Source: Bacteroidota bacterium
GTDB lineage: Bacteria > Bacteroidota > Bacteroidia > Bacteroidales > Cfx3-03
Direction: 5' to 3'
Length of the DNA stretch: 64,000 nt
NCBI GenBank assembly: GCA_013390605.1
Contig: JACAUB010000001.1
Location: 4,499,516-4,563,515, forward strand
The translations under genes and the position numbers were made by a program. Below are positions 1 to 9,159 of this stretch, one piece after another. Numbering within the stretch: the first letter of the stretch is position 1; each line of letters opens with the position of its first letter. The notes under the pieces were generated by a model that saw only the letters and a program-made list of their open reading frames with translations, did not search any database and had not been told where the DNA came from.

Positions 1-1034
1 TTTGCAGTTGCTTTAACTAAAGTATAAGCAACTTCTTCTGTTCCTTTTGCAAAATTTTCCATTTCGAAAACACCCATCGGACCATTCCAAAGAACGATCT
101 TAGAGTCCATAATAACCTTCTGGAAAGTAGCGAGTGTTTCAGGACCAATATCTAATCCCATCCAGCCTGTAGGAATCTGGTCGGTTTTAACAGTTTTTCT
201 GTTGGCTTCATTGCTGAATGCATCAGCAATAATGGTATCAGTAGGGATCAATAAATTAACACCTTTAGCTTTGGCATCAAGCATTGCTTTCTTAGCTGTT
301 TCGATGAAATCGTCTTCAACCAATGAGCTACCTACTTCGCCACCCATTGCCTTAATAAAAGTAAACATCATACCACCACCAATAATGATGTTATCACATT
401 TATCCATCAGGTGATTGATAATTTGTATTTTGCCTGATACTTTGGCACCACCAAGGATAGCAGTGAAAGGACGTTCGCCACTTTCGAGTACTTTCTTGAG
501 GCTGGCAACTTCGCCATCCATTAAATAGCCAAACAATTTATCTTTGGGGAAGAACTGGGCAATGATAGCTGTAGAAGCATGAGCACGGTGTGCAGTTCCG
601 AAAGCGTCGTTAACATAACAGTCACCTAAAGCAGCAATTTTTTTACTGAATTCGAGATCGCCTTTTTCTTCTTCTTTGTAGAAGCGAAGGTTTTCGAGTA
701 ATAAAACTTCACCTGGTTTTAAACCTGCAGAAAGATCAATTGCCGACTGGCCAATGCAGTCGTCAGCAAACTTAACTGTAAGTCCTAATTTTTCATTAAG
801 GTAAGGCAACAAGTGGCTCAGAGAGAACTTGTTTTCGGGGCCACCCTTTGGACGACCAAGATGCGACATTACAATTGCAGATCCGCCACCGGCAATTATT
901 TTGCGGATAGTTGGGAGTGCTGCATCGATACGTGTAGTATCGGTAATAGTAAACACCTCATTCAACGGCACATTAAAATCCACTCGGATTAAAGCGCGTT
1001 TTCCTTTAAAATCATACGTTTCTATGGTATTCAT
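1..1034 (-). CDS. pgk: Phosphoglycerate kinase, 3' end cut by the window edge
   Basis: Glycolytic enzyme that moves phosphate from 1,3-bisphosphoglycerate to ADP in the cytoplasm. Translating the minus strand from the ATG at 1034 gives about 344 residues without a stop. Family landmarks are visible: RVDFNVPL at residues 17-24, then MSHLGRPKGG, LLENLRFYKEEEKGD, NDAFGTAHRAHAS and GGAKVSGKI, followed by WNGPMGVFE near the edge. The C-terminal nucleotide loop (GGGDT region, roughly the last 50-60 residues) lies outside the window. A TATCTTTG box sits 32 nt upstream of the ATG, so this is probably the first gene of its transcript. Family assignment is secure. Confidence 0.97.
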   Translation of the reverse strand, partial: MNTIETYDFKGKRALIRVDFNVPLNEVFTITDTTRIDAALPTIRKIIAGGGSAIVMSHLGRPKGGPENKFSLSHLLPYLNEKLGLTVKFADDCIGQSAIDLSAGLKPGEVLLLENLRFYKEEEKGDLEFSKKIAALGDCYVNDAFGTAHRAHASTAIIAQFFPKDKLFGYLMDGEVASLKKVLESGERPFTAILGGAKVSGKIQIINHLMDKCDNIIIGGGMMFTFIKAMGGEVGSSLVEDDFIETAKKAMLDAKAKGVNLLIPTDTIIADAFSNEANRKTVKTDQIPTGWMGLDIGPETLATFQKVIMDSKIVLWNGPMGVFEMENFAKGTEEVAYTLVKATA

Positions 1035-1066
1035 AAAGCTTGGATTTGGTCATTTTTAATGCTGTA

Positions 1067-1074
1067 CAAAGATA
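1067..1074 (-). promoter_or_regulatory. Bacteroidota -7 box for pgk
   Basis: Read on the minus strand this is TATCTTTG, a full match to TAnnTTTG, with a 32-nt gap to the pgk ATG. No clear -33 TTTG was found at the usual distance. Transcription start is not proven. Confidence 0.6.
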
Positions 1075-1256
1075 AATAATTCTATTGATAATCGAATAAC
1101 AATAAAATGATGAGCCTATTTTTAAATTACTGAAATGAAATACGGAGGCTATAATTTTGATAATAAACACTCTTCAGCAGCATCTACAGTATTAAATTTC
1201 TATTTACAATTTCTAAAGAAATATCGAGGGAATGTACGCTTCTACTCAAGTTATAC

Positions 1257-1410
1257 AACTATGAGAATACTATGGGAATTCGTTCCCATAATAAAAGGTA
1301 TCTCCATCCCATCTGCACCCCATATCCAGGGTATATCCACCCCAAACGCTCCTCTAGAGGGTGAGTTACCCCTGTATCTACGCTGAAGCGGGGGTGTATA
1401 AATGGGACAT
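1257..1410. repeat. Dispersed intergenic repeat, copy A (11-bp periodic core)
   Basis: This stretch between pgk and the MNT/HEPN remnant matches 23651-23790 (copy B). The core at 1300-1354 reads as five consecutive 11-bp units: atctccatccc, atctgcacccc, atatccagggt, atatccacccc, aaacgctcctc. A small hairpin (arms 1271-1278 and 1283-1290) precedes it. The minus-strand reading frame through both copies is open and shares the peptide IPWIWGADG, but other positions differ by many amino-acid changes, so I treat it as non-coding. The rest of 1075-1514 shows no gene. Confidence 0.75.
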
Positions 1411-1514
1411 TGGGGAACCCTTTTGGGATTGTATTTGAACTGGTTTATGCTTTTATTCCGATCGGAAAGCGGGGTCCATTTTGTAATAAAAGAACAATCC
1501 ATTATTTTGTTCGT

Positions 1515-1522
1515 TATCTTTG
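1515..1522 (+). promoter_or_regulatory. -7 box upstream of the MNT remnant
   Basis: TATCTTTG, a full TAnnTTTG match, ends 19 nt before the ATG at 1542. It suggests the decayed toxin-antitoxin pair may still be transcribed. Confidence 0.5.
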
Positions 1523-1541
1523 CATAAAGTTTACAATTTCG

Positions 1542-1727
1542 ATGGCACCGGATAACGAAATAGTTCGAAAAATTAAGCAAGGCGTAAAAGAGACTGATGC
1601 GGATGCTCAAATCATTCTATATGGTTCGAGAGCCCTTGGTACTGCCCGAAATGATTCGGATTGGAAAACAAAAATGTTTGTCACCCCTCTATTTCAGAGT
1701 ATCCAAAAAGAAGGGATTTATTTATGA
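1542..1727 (+). pseudogene. MNT-type nucleotidyltransferase (antitoxin of a HEPN/MNT pair), internally deleted
   Basis: From the ATG at 1542 the product is 61 residues, while intact MNT antitoxins are usually about 95-110. The N-terminal half has the nucleotidyltransferase signature IILYGSRALGTARNDSD (GSRA-x-G and DSD). It then jumps to WKTKMFVTPLFQSIQKEGIYL, which resembles the normal family C-terminus (a hydrophobic segment ending in REGI-L). The frame is kept, so I infer an in-frame deletion of about 40 residues that removed the rest of the catalytic strand and the third acidic residue. The stop overlaps the next start as ATGA (1724-1727), the usual coupling in this two-gene module. Likely inactive. 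Confidence 0.7.
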
Positions 1728-2110
1728 GCCTCACAAGTGAAGACTATATACAATACCGAATTACTAAGTCAAAAGAATCGCTAAGAGATGCAAAAATCTT
1801 AGCTAAAAATGGCAGTTGGAACGCTTGCATAAATCGTTTATATTATGCATGTTATTATATTGTATCTGCATTGGTGCTGCAAAATAAAATTAATACACAA
1901 ACACACTCTGGCTAAAGGGCTCAGTTTAATTTACACTTTGTAAAAACCGGGATATTATCTAAAGAAAATGGAAAGCTTTATTCTGATTTAATGGATTGGT
2001 GTCAGAAAGGCGATTATGGAGATATGTTTGATGTTGAACAAGATACTGTTGAATCACTTTTAGCGGAAGTAAAAAATTTCATTTCAAAAGTTGAACTTTT
2101 GATTTCTTAG
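1724..2110 (+). pseudogene. HEPN-domain protein (toxin of a HEPN/MNT pair), interrupted by a nonsense codon
   Basis: The ATG at 1724 opens a HEPN domain: SLTSEDYIQYRITKSKESL, then the helix NRLYYACYYIVSALVL and NTQTHSG. A TAA at 1913-1915 (codon 64) stops it, but the same frame continues RAQFNLHFVKTGILSKENG to a stop at 2108-2110, matching the family C-terminal half. A single base change (for example TTA to TAA) would explain this, giving 128 residues if repaired. The motif position that carries His in RNase-type HEPN proteins is Tyr here. The antitoxin partner just upstream is also damaged, so the whole module looks dead. A sequencing error cannot be excluded for the stop. Confidence 0.72.
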
Positions 2111-2133
2111 CCTGTATTATAGTAATATACTAT

Positions 2134-2931
2134 ATGAAAAATGAGCTGAATATCACTATCATACAAAGCAATCTCTACTGGGAAGATGTAAAACAAAATC
2201 TTTCGCAGTTCGATTCCATGTTGGATCAGCTACCAACGGCAACTGATTTGGTGGTTCTGCCCGAGATGTTTAACACTGGTTTCTCCATGTCGCCTATAGC
2301 TATTGCAGAAACAATGGAGGGGCATACTATAGAATGGATGCGTCAAAAAGCCAACCAAATCAATGCAGTAATTACCGGATCTCTGGCTATTTTGGAAAAT
2401 GAAAACTATTATAACCGACTGATCTGGATGCGTCCGGATGGGACATACAGCTTTTATAACAAACGGCATCTTTTTAGAATGGGCAACGAACAACATCATT
2501 TTGTGCAGGGCGAAAAACGATTGATTGTTGAGCTTCATGGGTGGAGAATCTGTCCGTTAGTTTGCTACGATCTTCGTTTTCCGGTATGGTCACGTAATCA
2601 CTATTCAAATGATGGTTATGAATATGACATGCTGATTTATGTTGCAAACTGGCCGGCAGCAAGAGCTGCAGTCTATAAAAACCTGTTAGTTGCCCGAGCC
2701 ATTGAAAACCTTTGTTATGTTGCCGGTGTAAACCGGATTGGAACAGATGGAAATGGTATTGCACATCAGGGCGATTCAACTGTTATTGATTTTAAGGGAA
2801 ATCATCTTATTACTTTGCCGGTTCAACATACCGGCTTATCTACTATTCAAATCAAGCGAACCGATCTGGAAAACTTCAGAAACAAATTTCAGGTTGGCCC
2901 TGATTGGGATCATTTCGAAATCACTTTATAA
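2134..2931 (+). CDS. Nitrilase-superfamily amidase (omega-amidase / YafV-like)
   Basis: Carbon-nitrogen hydrolase of 265 residues, the usual length for omega-amidases. The catalytic Glu-Lys-Cys triad is visible: E44 in VVLPEMFNTGF, K110 in YNKRHLF and C144 in CPLVCYDLRFP. Family members of this branch (E. coli YafV, eukaryotic Nit2) hydrolyse 2-oxoglutaramate or 2-oxosuccinamate, metabolite-repair reactions; the substrate here is inferred from the closest family look only. No signal peptide, so cytoplasmic. The next gene (MATE exporter) starts 6 nt after the stop, so the two are likely cotranscribed. Confidence 0.88.
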   Translation: MKNELNITIIQSNLYWEDVKQNLSQFDSMLDQLPTATDLVVLPEMFNTGFSMSPIAIAETMEGHTIEWMRQKANQINAVITGSLAILENENYYNRLIWMRPDGTYSFYNKRHLFRMGNEQHHFVQGEKRLIVELHGWRICPLVCYDLRFPVWSRNHYSNDGYEYDMLIYVANWPAARAAVYKNLLVARAIENLCYVAGVNRIGTDGNGIAHQGDSTVIDFKGNHLITLPVQHTGLSTIQIKRTDLENFRNKFQVGPDWDHFEITL

Positions 2932-2937
2932 CTTCTT

Positions 2938-4269
2938 GTGGAAAAACTACCTTCGAACAAACACATCTGGGATGTATCGTATCCCATTATACTGGCTATG
3001 CTGGCCTCAAATGTCATCAATGTTACCGACACTGCTTTTTTAGGACGTGTGGGTGAGGTTGAACTTGGCGCTTCAGCAATAGGCGGACTTTTTTATGTTG
3101 TAATCTTAATGCTTGGTGTAGGGTTTGGCTCGGGCGCACAAATCCTGATGGCGCGTCGCAATGGCGAAAAAGCGCATGGCGAAATTGGAGAAATCATGGA
3201 TCATAGTATCTATTTTCTAATCGGCATGGCGTTATTTATCCTGTTAATTATCGAGTTTATTGCCCCTGCATTGCTGGGTACGATGATTTCGTCACCAGCA
3301 GTTTATGCCAGGACGATCGAATTTCTCCATTTCAGAATTGTAGGACTTATCCCTGCCTTTCTCATGGTAATTTTCCGATCGTTTTATGTCGCCATCACCC
3401 GTACCCGCTGGATCACACTAACAGCTATCATTGCAGCACTTGTAAATGTTGTGCTGGCATACGCGCTGATATTTGGGAAGGTGGGACTCCCGGCAATGGG
3501 AATTGCAGGAGCCGGACTAGCTTCAACTATCGCTGAAGGAGTGGCTGCACTGGTTTTCATCATCATTACGGTTACCCAAAAAGATTTAAAACCTTATCAC
3601 CTTTTTGCTTTTCCGAAGCCCCGTTTCAGCATCATCAGAAAAACACTGAGCATCTCTGTTTTTGTGATGCTCCAATTTTTTATCTCGTTAGGGGCCTGGT
3701 TTGTCTTCTTCATGATTGTTGAGAAATTAGGAGAACGGCCACTGGCTATCTCCAATATCATCCGAAGTGCTTACCTTATGTTTATGATACCGGCCATGGG
3801 TTTCAGTATCACAACCAACTCACTGGTTAGTAACACTATTGGAGCAGGGAGGAAAGATTTGGTGATACCCCTGATTCGTAAAATTACGCGTATCTCTTTC
3901 TTCACTACATTGGGAATGGTGGTACTTGCAATCTGTTTGGCAAAACCCATTATCAGTGTATTTACCTCAAACGCAGATTTAGTGATACATACACTTCCCT
4001 CCTTCTATGTATTGATGGTTGTAATGCTGTTTTTTGCTGTAACCAATGTTATCTTTAATGGTGTATCGGGGACAGCCAATACCCAGATTGCATTGGCCTT
4101 CGAAGCCATCACACTGGTATTTTATCTCTTCACGGCTTATATGCTTGCCATTTATTTTCGGTTACCGATACATATTGTCTGGTTTACTGAGATTGTTTAT
4201 TTTGTATGCCTGGGCACCCTGTCTATTCTCTATTTGCGGTTTGGTAATTGGCGGGCCAAGAAGATTTGA
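2938..4269 (+). CDS. MATE-family efflux transporter
   Basis: Integral membrane protein of 443 residues, typical for MATE exporters, with about 12 hydrophobic segments in two repeated halves. The opening DVSYPIILAMLASNVINVTDTAFLGRVGEVELGA region is the classic first-helix MATE signature, and SGTANTQIALAFEA near the end fits the second half. The family exchanges Na+ or H+ for cationic drugs or metabolites across the inner membrane; substrate unknown. The start is GTG at 2938, 6 nt after the amidase stop; no better ATG lies upstream in frame. Confidence 0.9.
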   Translation: MEKLPSNKHIWDVSYPIILAMLASNVINVTDTAFLGRVGEVELGASAIGGLFYVVILMLGVGFGSGAQILMARRNGEKAHGEIGEIMDHSIYFLIGMALFILLIIEFIAPALLGTMISSPAVYARTIEFLHFRIVGLIPAFLMVIFRSFYVAITRTRWITLTAIIAALVNVVLAYALIFGKVGLPAMGIAGAGLASTIAEGVAALVFIIITVTQKDLKPYHLFAFPKPRFSIIRKTLSISVFVMLQFFISLGAWFVFFMIVEKLGERPLAISNIIRSAYLMFMIPAMGFSITTNSLVSNTIGAGRKDLVIPLIRKITRISFFTTLGMVVLAICLAKPIISVFTSNADLVIHTLPSFYVLMVVMLFFAVTNVIFNGVSGTANTQIALAFEAITLVFYLFTAYMLAIYFRLPIHIVWFTEIVYFVCLGTLSILYLRFGNWRAKKI

Positions 4270-4287
4270 TAAATTTCTATATTATAA

Positions 4288-4295
4288 TATCTTTG
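4288..4295 (+). promoter_or_regulatory. -7 box for the glycosyltransferase gene
   Basis: TATCTTTG, a full TAnnTTTG match in the 44-nt gap after the MATE gene, 18 nt before the ATG at 4314. It suggests the glycosyltransferase has its own promoter. Confidence 0.5.
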
Positions 4296-4313
4296 TGACT
4301 GAATATAGTATCT

Positions 4314-5072
4314 ATGACTAAAATTTCTGCCGTAATTATCACCTTCAATGAAGAAGAGAATATTGGACGATGTATTGACTCGCTCAAAAGCATTGTTGAT
4401 GAAATTATTGTAGTTGATTCACGATCAACAGATAATACAGCTTCTATCTGCAAAGAAAAAGGGGCTTATCTTGTTGAAACGGATTGGATGGGCTATTCGG
4501 CAACAAAAAATTATGCAAACTCATTGGCTGTTTATCCATATATTCTCTCCATTGATGCCGACGAGGTATTAAGTGAAACGTTACAGCAATCAGTTCTGAC
4601 AGTTAAAAAAAATCCCTTGTTTGATGCATATTATATCAATCGGATGACAAACTATTGTGGACATTGGCTTAAACATCTTTGGTATCCTGATAAAAAAGTA
4701 AGACTATTTCAAAAGGAGAAGGCTGAGTGGAGTGGAGCACCTGTTCATGAGGAACTTATATTTAAATCTAAAAGTAGAATTGGCCTATTAAAAGGTGATT
4801 TATTGCACTATTCTTTTCCTACTATTGATAAACACTTTGCAACAAGTCGGAAATACAGTATCATCAAGGCACAACAGAGCCTTGAAAAAGGCGAAAAGGT
4901 TACCTTTTTTAAAGTTCTTTTTGCCCCTATCAGCAAATTCATTAGTGAATATCTTTTTAAGAAAGGATTCATGGATGGATACTATGGTTTTGTTGCTTGT
5001 AGCGTCTCTGCTATGGCAGCGTTTGTGAAGTACATCAGGCTCCATGAATTAAACAGAAATACCCGATCTTAA
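4314..5072 (+). CDS. Family 2 glycosyltransferase (WaaE/KdtX-like)
   Basis: GT-A-fold glycosyltransferase of 252 residues. It starts with the nucleotide-binding strand ISAVIITFNEEENIGRCI, has VVDSRSTDNT at about 34-42 and the metal-binding DAD motif at residues 81-83 (SIDADE). The AEWSGAPVHE segment and basic C-terminus are typical of the WaaE/KdtX subgroup, which adds a sugar to the lipopolysaccharide inner core. No membrane segments are obvious, so it probably sits at the cytoplasmic face of the inner membrane. The exact sugar donor is unknown. The lipid-kinase gene follows 36 nt downstream. Confidence 0.87.
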   Translation: MTKISAVIITFNEEENIGRCIDSLKSIVDEIIVVDSRSTDNTASICKEKGAYLVETDWMGYSATKNYANSLAVYPYILSIDADEVLSETLQQSVLTVKKNPLFDAYYINRMTNYCGHWLKHLWYPDKKVRLFQKEKAEWSGAPVHEELIFKSKSRIGLLKGDLLHYSFPTIDKHFATSRKYSIIKAQQSLEKGEKVTFFKVLFAPISKFISEYLFKKGFMDGYYGFVACSVSAMAAFVKYIRLHELNRNTRS

Positions 5073-5108
5073 ACAATAAACATTATCATTAACTCTAAAT
5101 ATTCTCGA

Positions 5109-6032
5109 ATGAAAGGCGAATGGTTTGTTGTTGTAAATCCGAATGCAGGAAACGGTAAGGGAAAGAAAGACTGGAAACAAATTTCGGCCCTGCTCGATAA
5201 TGCCGGACTACAACATACTAATATTGTTACTGAACATCAGGGACATGCCATAAAATTGGTTCGCCGTTATATTGACATGGGGTTTAGTCGCATCATCGTT
5301 GTTGGAGGCGATGGGACACTAAATGAAGCGGTAAATGCTATACTCACCCAAAGGAAATATTATTCTCACGAAATTGAGTTAGCCATGATTCCGGTAGGAA
5401 CTGGAAACGACTGGGTTCGCACACATAATATACCTACCGACTATGCCAATGCAATTGAGGTAATTAAAGCCGGAAAGATTGTTAAACATGATGCCGGAAA
5501 GGTTTTGTATACAAACGAAGGCATTGAAAAAACACGCTATTTTATTAACATAGCAGGAATGGGATTTGATGCGGCAGTTGCTTTGAAAGTAAACTTGCAG
5601 AAGCCATCGAGTCGGTCATCTGAAATGGGTTATTTCTACCACATCTTTACAACTCTTTTACAACACACCACTTCGAATGTTAAATTAACCCTTGACGATA
5701 AAATAATCGAACGAGAAATATTTACAATGGCCGCAGGTATTTGTAAATATAATGGTGGAGGCATGAAACAACTTCCCAATGCCTTGTTTAATGATGGGCT
5801 TCTCGATGTAACGGTTATTGGTAAAGTAAGCAAATCGAGAATTATTATGAATGTTAAGAAACTCTTCGATGGCTCATTTCTGGCAATGAAAGAGGTTGAA
5901 TCCTTTACCTGCAAACATTTGATAGTTGAATCGGATCCGCTATTTGGAATGGAGGCTGATGGAGAATCTATATCCCCATCCAGATTTGAAATCCAGATTC
6001 TCCCTTATGCTCTTTCAGTGGTTGTGCCTTAA
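5109..6032 (+). CDS. Diacylglycerol kinase catalytic-domain lipid kinase
   Basis: DagK/YegS-type lipid kinase of 307 residues, the normal length. VVVNPNAGNGKGKK opens the ATP-binding fold and GGDGT is at residues 66-70 (VVGGDGTLNEAVN), followed by VGTGNDWVR, all hallmark motifs. The C-terminal beta-sandwich carries a DGLLDV-like segment and EADGE. Members phosphorylate diacylglycerol, sphingosine-type or other lipids at the membrane; the substrate cannot be read from sequence. In sphingolipid-making Bacteroidota a sphingosine-kinase-like role is possible but unproven. It follows the glycosyltransferase on the same strand and may share its transcript. Confidence 0.9.
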   Translation: MKGEWFVVVNPNAGNGKGKKDWKQISALLDNAGLQHTNIVTEHQGHAIKLVRRYIDMGFSRIIVVGGDGTLNEAVNAILTQRKYYSHEIELAMIPVGTGNDWVRTHNIPTDYANAIEVIKAGKIVKHDAGKVLYTNEGIEKTRYFINIAGMGFDAAVALKVNLQKPSSRSSEMGYFYHIFTTLLQHTTSNVKLTLDDKIIEREIFTMAAGICKYNGGGMKQLPNALFNDGLLDVTVIGKVSKSRIIMNVKKLFDGSFLAMKEVESFTCKHLIVESDPLFGMEADGESISPSRFEIQILPYALSVVVP

Positions 6033-6111
6033 TTTATATGATTAATTATACAGATTTAAGCATTAATTCTTCATATATACCGCATAAAGTTGCAACGAAT
6101 TCAAATTAAAT

Positions 6112-8868
6112 TCACTGTAATGGTAGCACTATATAAAAAGTAGTGCCAACATCTTTTATAGTTTCTACTCGTATTTCGCCACCGAGTAGTTGTGTATATC
6201 CCTTTGATATCGATAATCCAAGACCATTTCCTTCATAACCTCTTGTATTCGAAAAGTCAGCCTGCCTAAAGTGTTCGAAAATAAGATTAATATTCTCTTT
6301 TTCAATTCCTACTCCTGTGTCTTTGACAAAGAATTCAATACAATCTCCTTTTTTAATAACTCCCAATTTGATCTCTCCTTTTTTAGTAAACTTAATTGCA
6401 TTATCAAGTAGATGATCAAGTACTTTTAATAATAAAGTTGAATCAGTATAGATGCTTTCAGAAGCTGTCAATGGAGGTGAAATTAAAGATAATAACAATC
6501 CCTTAGCAGTACATTTTGACTGAAATGTATTCAGAAGTTCATTTAACAAATCATCAACAATAACAGCCTCTTTATGTACCTCCTGATTTCCGGATATAAT
6601 TAATGAGATATCCATGTAATCATTAATGGTACGTAGTAAACGATCCGAACTATATTTCAGAATTTCAAGAGACTCCTTTTTCTCTTCATCTGTAAGTTCA
6701 TTCATAGCTAACAGCTCTCCAAAACCAAGAATTCCATTGAGTGGTGTACGAACTTCATGTGAAATATTATTCATGAACGCAGTCTTAAGATTGTCGCTCA
6801 TTTCAGCTTTTGTTTTGGCCTCTTGTAAAGCAGTAATAAATTCTCTACGTTCGGTAATATCCATATCCGAACCTAAATAACCCTTTAATGTTCCATCATC
6901 ATTTAGTAATGGCATACCGTTAGTGGAGACCCATAGAATATCTCCATTTTTGGTTTGAATAGGATTGTTAAGATTAAGAATTGGCTCTTTACGCGCAAAG
7001 ATCTCAAAAGCAGCAGTTTTAAATGCTTCGCGTCCGAACTCAGGATGCAGGTCGTAAAAGTGCATTTTTCCTATAAGATCCTCAGAGGAATAACCTATAA
7101 TATATTCACAATCTGAGCTCAAATAGGTGTAAATTCCATCCGAGTCAACCTCCCAAACAAAAGTTCGGCTTTGTGTTGACAAAAGACTAAATCGTATTTC
7201 ATTTTCGCGTAATGACTTTTCTGCACTAACACGTTGAGAAATATCCTGCGTTGCAGCAATAGCAAAATCATTACCTGCTAGCCGTATAACCTCTACAGAT
7301 AATAGCCCAACACCGATGTCACCATTTTTTTTATAGAAATGATATTCCAGATTTTGAATTTTACCTTTTGTTTCAATTTCATTTCTAATTTTCTCCTTTT
7401 CGTTCAGATCGGGATAAAAATTTATTGTATCAGCTGAAGCACCAATAATTTGATCTCTTTGATAACCGGTCATTTGCTCAAACGCATAGTTGCAATCAAT
7501 GACAAAATATTGATTATTGATATCAATAATTGTCATGGCTGATGGATTTAAGGAAAAAACTTTTGAGAATTTTTCCATCGACTGCTGAAGCTCAATTTCC
7601 ATTTGTTTACGTTCAGTGATATCGTCAAAAGAAATGATAATTTTTTTCAGACTTCTGATCATGGAAATTGATAGCATTCCAACTCCTGTTGAACCATCCT
7701 TTTTCAGGAATAAGAATTCATATTTATTAGGAGCATCATCCGGATTTATAAGTCGACGACGGTTATACTCTTTTAAGCGCTCAACATCTTCTGGTGAAAT
7801 TAATTGAGTCCAACTCTTACCAATAAGTTCTTCTCTTGTGTAGGTTATAATTTTACAAAATGCATCATTTACTATGGAAATAGTAGTATCAGGTTCAATG
7901 ATTGCAACCGGAATAACATTATTTTCAAAAATTGCACGAAACTTTTCTTCGGCTATTCGTAAAATTTCTTCATCCTTCTTACGCTCTGAAATATCAAGAC
8001 AATGACTTATATATCCGATGAATTCGCCTATACTATTATAGCGAGGAGAACCGTTTTCCTGAATCCATCTATATTCACCATGAGAATTTCGGATACGGTA
8101 CTCCATACTAAAATTCTCATGATGATCAAATGCATCGTTAAATATATTGACACATTGTTGTTTATCATCCGGATGAACTCCTTCAGCCCATACATTACCC
8201 AACTCCTGTTCCAGTGTTCTACCGGTAAAATTAAGCCAGGGTTTGTTGACGTAATTACATTTCTTTTCGATATCTGAAGTCCAAATGAGTGCTTGCCCTG
8301 AATCTGCCAGCGTACGGAAATGTGTTTCACTCTCTCTCAACGCTTCTTCCGTTTTCTTGCGTTGCTCATTTTCCTCCTTCAGCTCATTCATCAATTTGAG
8401 CAACTTAAGTTGGTTTTGCTCTAGATCGCGGGTGCGCTCAGCAACAATACGCTCAAGTCGTTCTTGTTCCTTCTGCTTTTGTCTGTTTGTGTATTTTACT
8501 TTTACCATTGCTCTTATCTGGGCAATGAGTTCGGCTTTATCTATCGGCTTAGAGAGAAAAGCCTCTGCGCCAATATCAAGGGCTTTAATTCGACTATTTT
8601 TATCGTCTCTAATTACTGTCAAAAAAACAACCGGAATATCTTTTACACGTTCATCCTGCTTTAATCGCTGACAAACTTCATACCCATCCATATCGGGCAT
8701 TAAAATATCGAGAATAATGATATCAGGATCTTCTTTAATAGCAAGCGCAATTCCTTCAGCCCCATCCAATGCTGTAAATATCATTGAATCAGGAAAAGTA
8801 TCCTCAATGATTCCTTGTAAAGAGATCAGATTACTTTTTTTATCATCAATAGCAAGAATCTTTGTCAT
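6112..8868 (-). CDS. Receiver / four-PAS / histidine kinase (orphan signalling protein)
   Basis: Cytoplasmic sensor kinase of 918 residues from the ATG at 8868. A further TTG 39 nt upstream would add 13 residues that do not belong to the receiver fold, so I prefer the ATG. Order of domains: receiver at about 1-120 (acid pair D8/D9, phospho-acceptor D54 in ILDILMPDMDG, FLSKP lysine), a coiled coil at about 135-190, four PAS domains between about 190 and 690, the dimerisation domain with NISHEVRTPLNG (His about 704), and the ATPase domain (NAIKFT, DTGVGIEKE, GNGLGLSI). No transmembrane segment was seen. No partner regulator is adjacent. Confidence 0.92.
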   Translation of the reverse strand: MTKILAIDDKKSNLISLQGIIEDTFPDSMIFTALDGAEGIALAIKEDPDIIILDILMPDMDGYEVCQRLKQDERVKDIPVVFLTVIRDDKNSRIKALDIGAEAFLSKPIDKAELIAQIRAMVKVKYTNRQKQKEQERLERIVAERTRDLEQNQLKLLKLMNELKEENEQRKKTEEALRESETHFRTLADSGQALIWTSDIEKKCNYVNKPWLNFTGRTLEQELGNVWAEGVHPDDKQQCVNIFNDAFDHHENFSMEYRIRNSHGEYRWIQENGSPRYNSIGEFIGYISHCLDISERKKDEEILRIAEEKFRAIFENNVIPVAIIEPDTTISIVNDAFCKIITYTREELIGKSWTQLISPEDVERLKEYNRRRLINPDDAPNKYEFLFLKKDGSTGVGMLSISMIRSLKKIIISFDDITERKQMEIELQQSMEKFSKVFSLNPSAMTIIDINNQYFVIDCNYAFEQMTGYQRDQIIGASADTINFYPDLNEKEKIRNEIETKGKIQNLEYHFYKKNGDIGVGLLSVEVIRLAGNDFAIAATQDISQRVSAEKSLRENEIRFSLLSTQSRTFVWEVDSDGIYTYLSSDCEYIIGYSSEDLIGKMHFYDLHPEFGREAFKTAAFEIFARKEPILNLNNPIQTKNGDILWVSTNGMPLLNDDGTLKGYLGSDMDITERREFITALQEAKTKAEMSDNLKTAFMNNISHEVRTPLNGILGFGELLAMNELTDEEKKESLEILKYSSDRLLRTINDYMDISLIISGNQEVHKEAVIVDDLLNELLNTFQSKCTAKGLLLSLISPPLTASESIYTDSTLLLKVLDHLLDNAIKFTKKGEIKLGVIKKGDCIEFFVKDTGVGIEKENINLIFEHFRQADFSNTRGYEGNGLGLSISKGYTQLLGGEIRVETIKDVGTTFYIVLPLQ

Positions 8869-9159
8869 AAATGATTCATCAATATTCAACTTAAAATGTT
8901 GTAACAAGGTATAACAGACTATACTTGAATCTAATGTAACCCCACGTCACACTATTTTCAAAAACAGAGAAGAAATAATTTAGGACTGTAAATATATAAA
9001 TTTATTTTCTTCGCATTTCCAAAATAAATAAATGTTTATCTATAAATATCTTTATTTAAGTGTTTATTAACCAATAATTAACAAACACTTATTCGCTAAA
9101 TTATTAATTATCTAACATATAATTATCATATGGGGAATAAATTGTGAAGAAGTTGTCAT

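Noticed and set aside
1300..1354. CRISPR array (also 23682-23736)
   Set aside because: The repeated units are 11 bp and contiguous with no spacers, and no cas genes are present.
1251..1610. Open minus-strand frame through repeat A, with a similar frame in repeat B, as a protein family
   Set aside because: The two frames share IPWIWGADG but differ at many other positions by amino-acid changes, sit in an 11-bp DNA repeat, and have no consistent start or context.
8869..8907. N-terminal extension of the receiver-PAS kinase from a TTG
   Set aside because: The added 13 residues precede the normal receiver start MTKILAIDD and have no family support.
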